Positions 6,107-6,734 of a stretch of 6,734 bases of DNA are shown here, piece by piece. Origin of the DNA: Pseudomonadota bacterium (GTDB lineage: Bacteria; Bdellovibrionota; Bdellovibrionia; Bdellovibrionales; JAEYZS01); NCBI GenBank assembly GCA_023427925.1, contig JAEYZS010000232.1, positions 1-6,734 of the forward strand. The letters run 5' to 3'. The position numbers and the translations under genes were made by a program. The notes beneath the pieces are model-generated. The model worked only from the letters and a program-made list of their open reading frames with translations, did no database searches and was not told where the DNA came from. Position 1 is the stretch's first letter. Each line of letters opens with the position of its first letter.

Positions 6107-6734
6107 TTATGGTTCGTAGCCTTTGATTTCGGGCTTGATGTACGCAGGGAAGTGACCACTGCTTCTAAAGTGTTGGTTATATTGCTTATGGCTTCCCGCA
6201 TAACCGTTAGAAACAGAGTAATTAAATACGGTTCTTCCGAGGTTCAAATAATTCTGATTGGTAAAATTAGAAAGTCTATAAGCATAACCATACAAGTGGA
6301 CAATCAGTAAATCAATATCCGGTTCTGGAGAATTGTACACAGTTCTACAACCTAAATATACAAACCCATTTCCATTCGAAGATACGTTATTTGCTCTTAA
6401 ATAGTCAGCTGCCATTAAGATCGAAGACTGCGCAATAGGATCCTTTGTTAAATTGTGATAGCGGATTAAACTTTCTGCCAATAAACCTGACATAAATGAT
6501 GAGCTTCCGTATGAATTCTGAGGACAGCCCTCATCAGGATCGTGGTCATATAGATTATGCACCCACGCACCATTATTATTTGCAACTTGCATATCATAAA
6601 GTCTGTGGAATCTATCACGTGCAAGATTTAAATACTGTTGATTACCTGTCGCTTCGTAGTATGCGATTAAACCTAATTGAGCAAAGGCCGCCTCTCTTTC
6701 TGTCCAGAACCGTCGAGTATTTGGAGCTTGATAG
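6107..6734 (-). CDS. C-terminal part of a helical-repeat (possibly alpha/alpha-toroid) protein, 5' end outside window
   Basis: The frame is open from the right edge (first full codon at 6733) to a TAA at 6107-6109, giving 208 residues; an internal ATG at 6592 is not the start, because the frame continues upstream through the edge with the same character. The sequence is a series of helical hairpins: FWTEREAAFAQLGLIAYYEATGN-type helix, then YLNLARDRF; SSFMSGLLAESLIRYHNLTKD, then a helix to about 115; LLIVHLYGYAYRL, then YLNLGRTVF. The element NQ-x-YLNL-x-R-x-x-F recurs at visible residues 31-42 and 159-170. Helices separated by aromatic and Asn/Asp/Gly-rich loops (DHDPDEGCPQNSYGSS) are typical of (alpha/alpha)n toroids, a fold used by glycoside hydrolases, polysaccharide lyases and epimerases, so a carbohydrate-active enzyme is possible but unproven. 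Cysteines at visible 70 and 129 suggest an extracytoplasmic location. Its own terminator separates it from the operon downstream. Confidence 0.82.
   Translation of the reverse strand, partial: YQAPNTRRFWTEREAAFAQLGLIAYYEATGNQQYLNLARDRFHRLYDMQVANNNGAWVHNLYDHDPDEGCPQNSYGSSSFMSGLLAESLIRYHNLTKDPIAQSSILMAADYLRANNVSSNGNGFVYLGCRTVYNSPEPDIDLLIVHLYGYAYRLSNFTNQNYLNLGRTVFNYSVSNGYAGSHKQYNQHFRSSGHFPAYIKPEIKGYEP

Noticed and set aside
5941..6201. Minus-strand open frame of 86 codons across the terminator and the end of the helical-repeat gene
   Set aside because: It lies in another frame of a well-supported gene, then runs through the terminator hairpin, has no ribosome site, and the product has no gene-like pattern.
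1..6734. CRISPR array, tRNA, rRNA, insertion sequence or attachment site
   Set aside because: No regularly spaced direct repeats, cloverleaf-like segments, transposase frames or terminal inverted repeats were seen on reading both strands.

Overview
The window is AT-rich bacterial DNA with every convincing gene on the minus strand. It reads as a diderm (Gram-negative-type) genome: nearly every protein starts with a short Sec signal peptide, one has a lipobox (LNAC) with a non-Asp +2 residue, and start codons follow AAAGGAG/GAGG-type ribosome sites. The style (strings of unknown small exported Cys-containing proteins, a probable leucine-rich-repeat protein) would fit a Bdellovibrio/Bacteriovorax-type predator or another delta-like lineage. 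That placement is an impression, not a demonstrated fact.

Right edge, 6107-6734: the C-terminal 208 residues of a gene that enters from outside. They are helical-hairpin repeats suggestive of an alpha/alpha-toroid fold. The gene is closed by a strong rho-independent terminator (6051-6076), so it is a separate transcription unit.

Middle, 5856-6050: a non-coding leader with a cluster of overlapping short dyads and presumably the promoter of the next unit. I cannot make a confident -35/-10 call.

Left, 5855 down to 1: seven consecutive genes in one tight run. Junctions are +10 bp, a 4-bp ATGA overlap, 0 bp, a 4-bp ATGA overlap, +13 bp and +1 bp, so this is almost certainly one operon. In order of transcription the products are 437, 338, 486, 215 and 160 aa exported proteins, a 132 aa lipoprotein, and the first 172 residues of an exported protein whose visible end looks like the start of a leucine-rich-repeat domain. 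The operon continues past the left edge.

No gene of the operon is an enzyme, transporter or regulator I can name. Three features tie them together. All seven products are exported. The 437 and 486 aa proteins are divergent full-length paralogues sharing a Cys signature; the second carries an extra coiled-coil hairpin. Every complete mature protein has an even number of cysteines, as expected for disulfide-bonded periplasmic or surface proteins. The simplest reading is an undescribed envelope or surface assembly, with the lipoprotein as a possible outer-membrane anchor. Its function is unknown.
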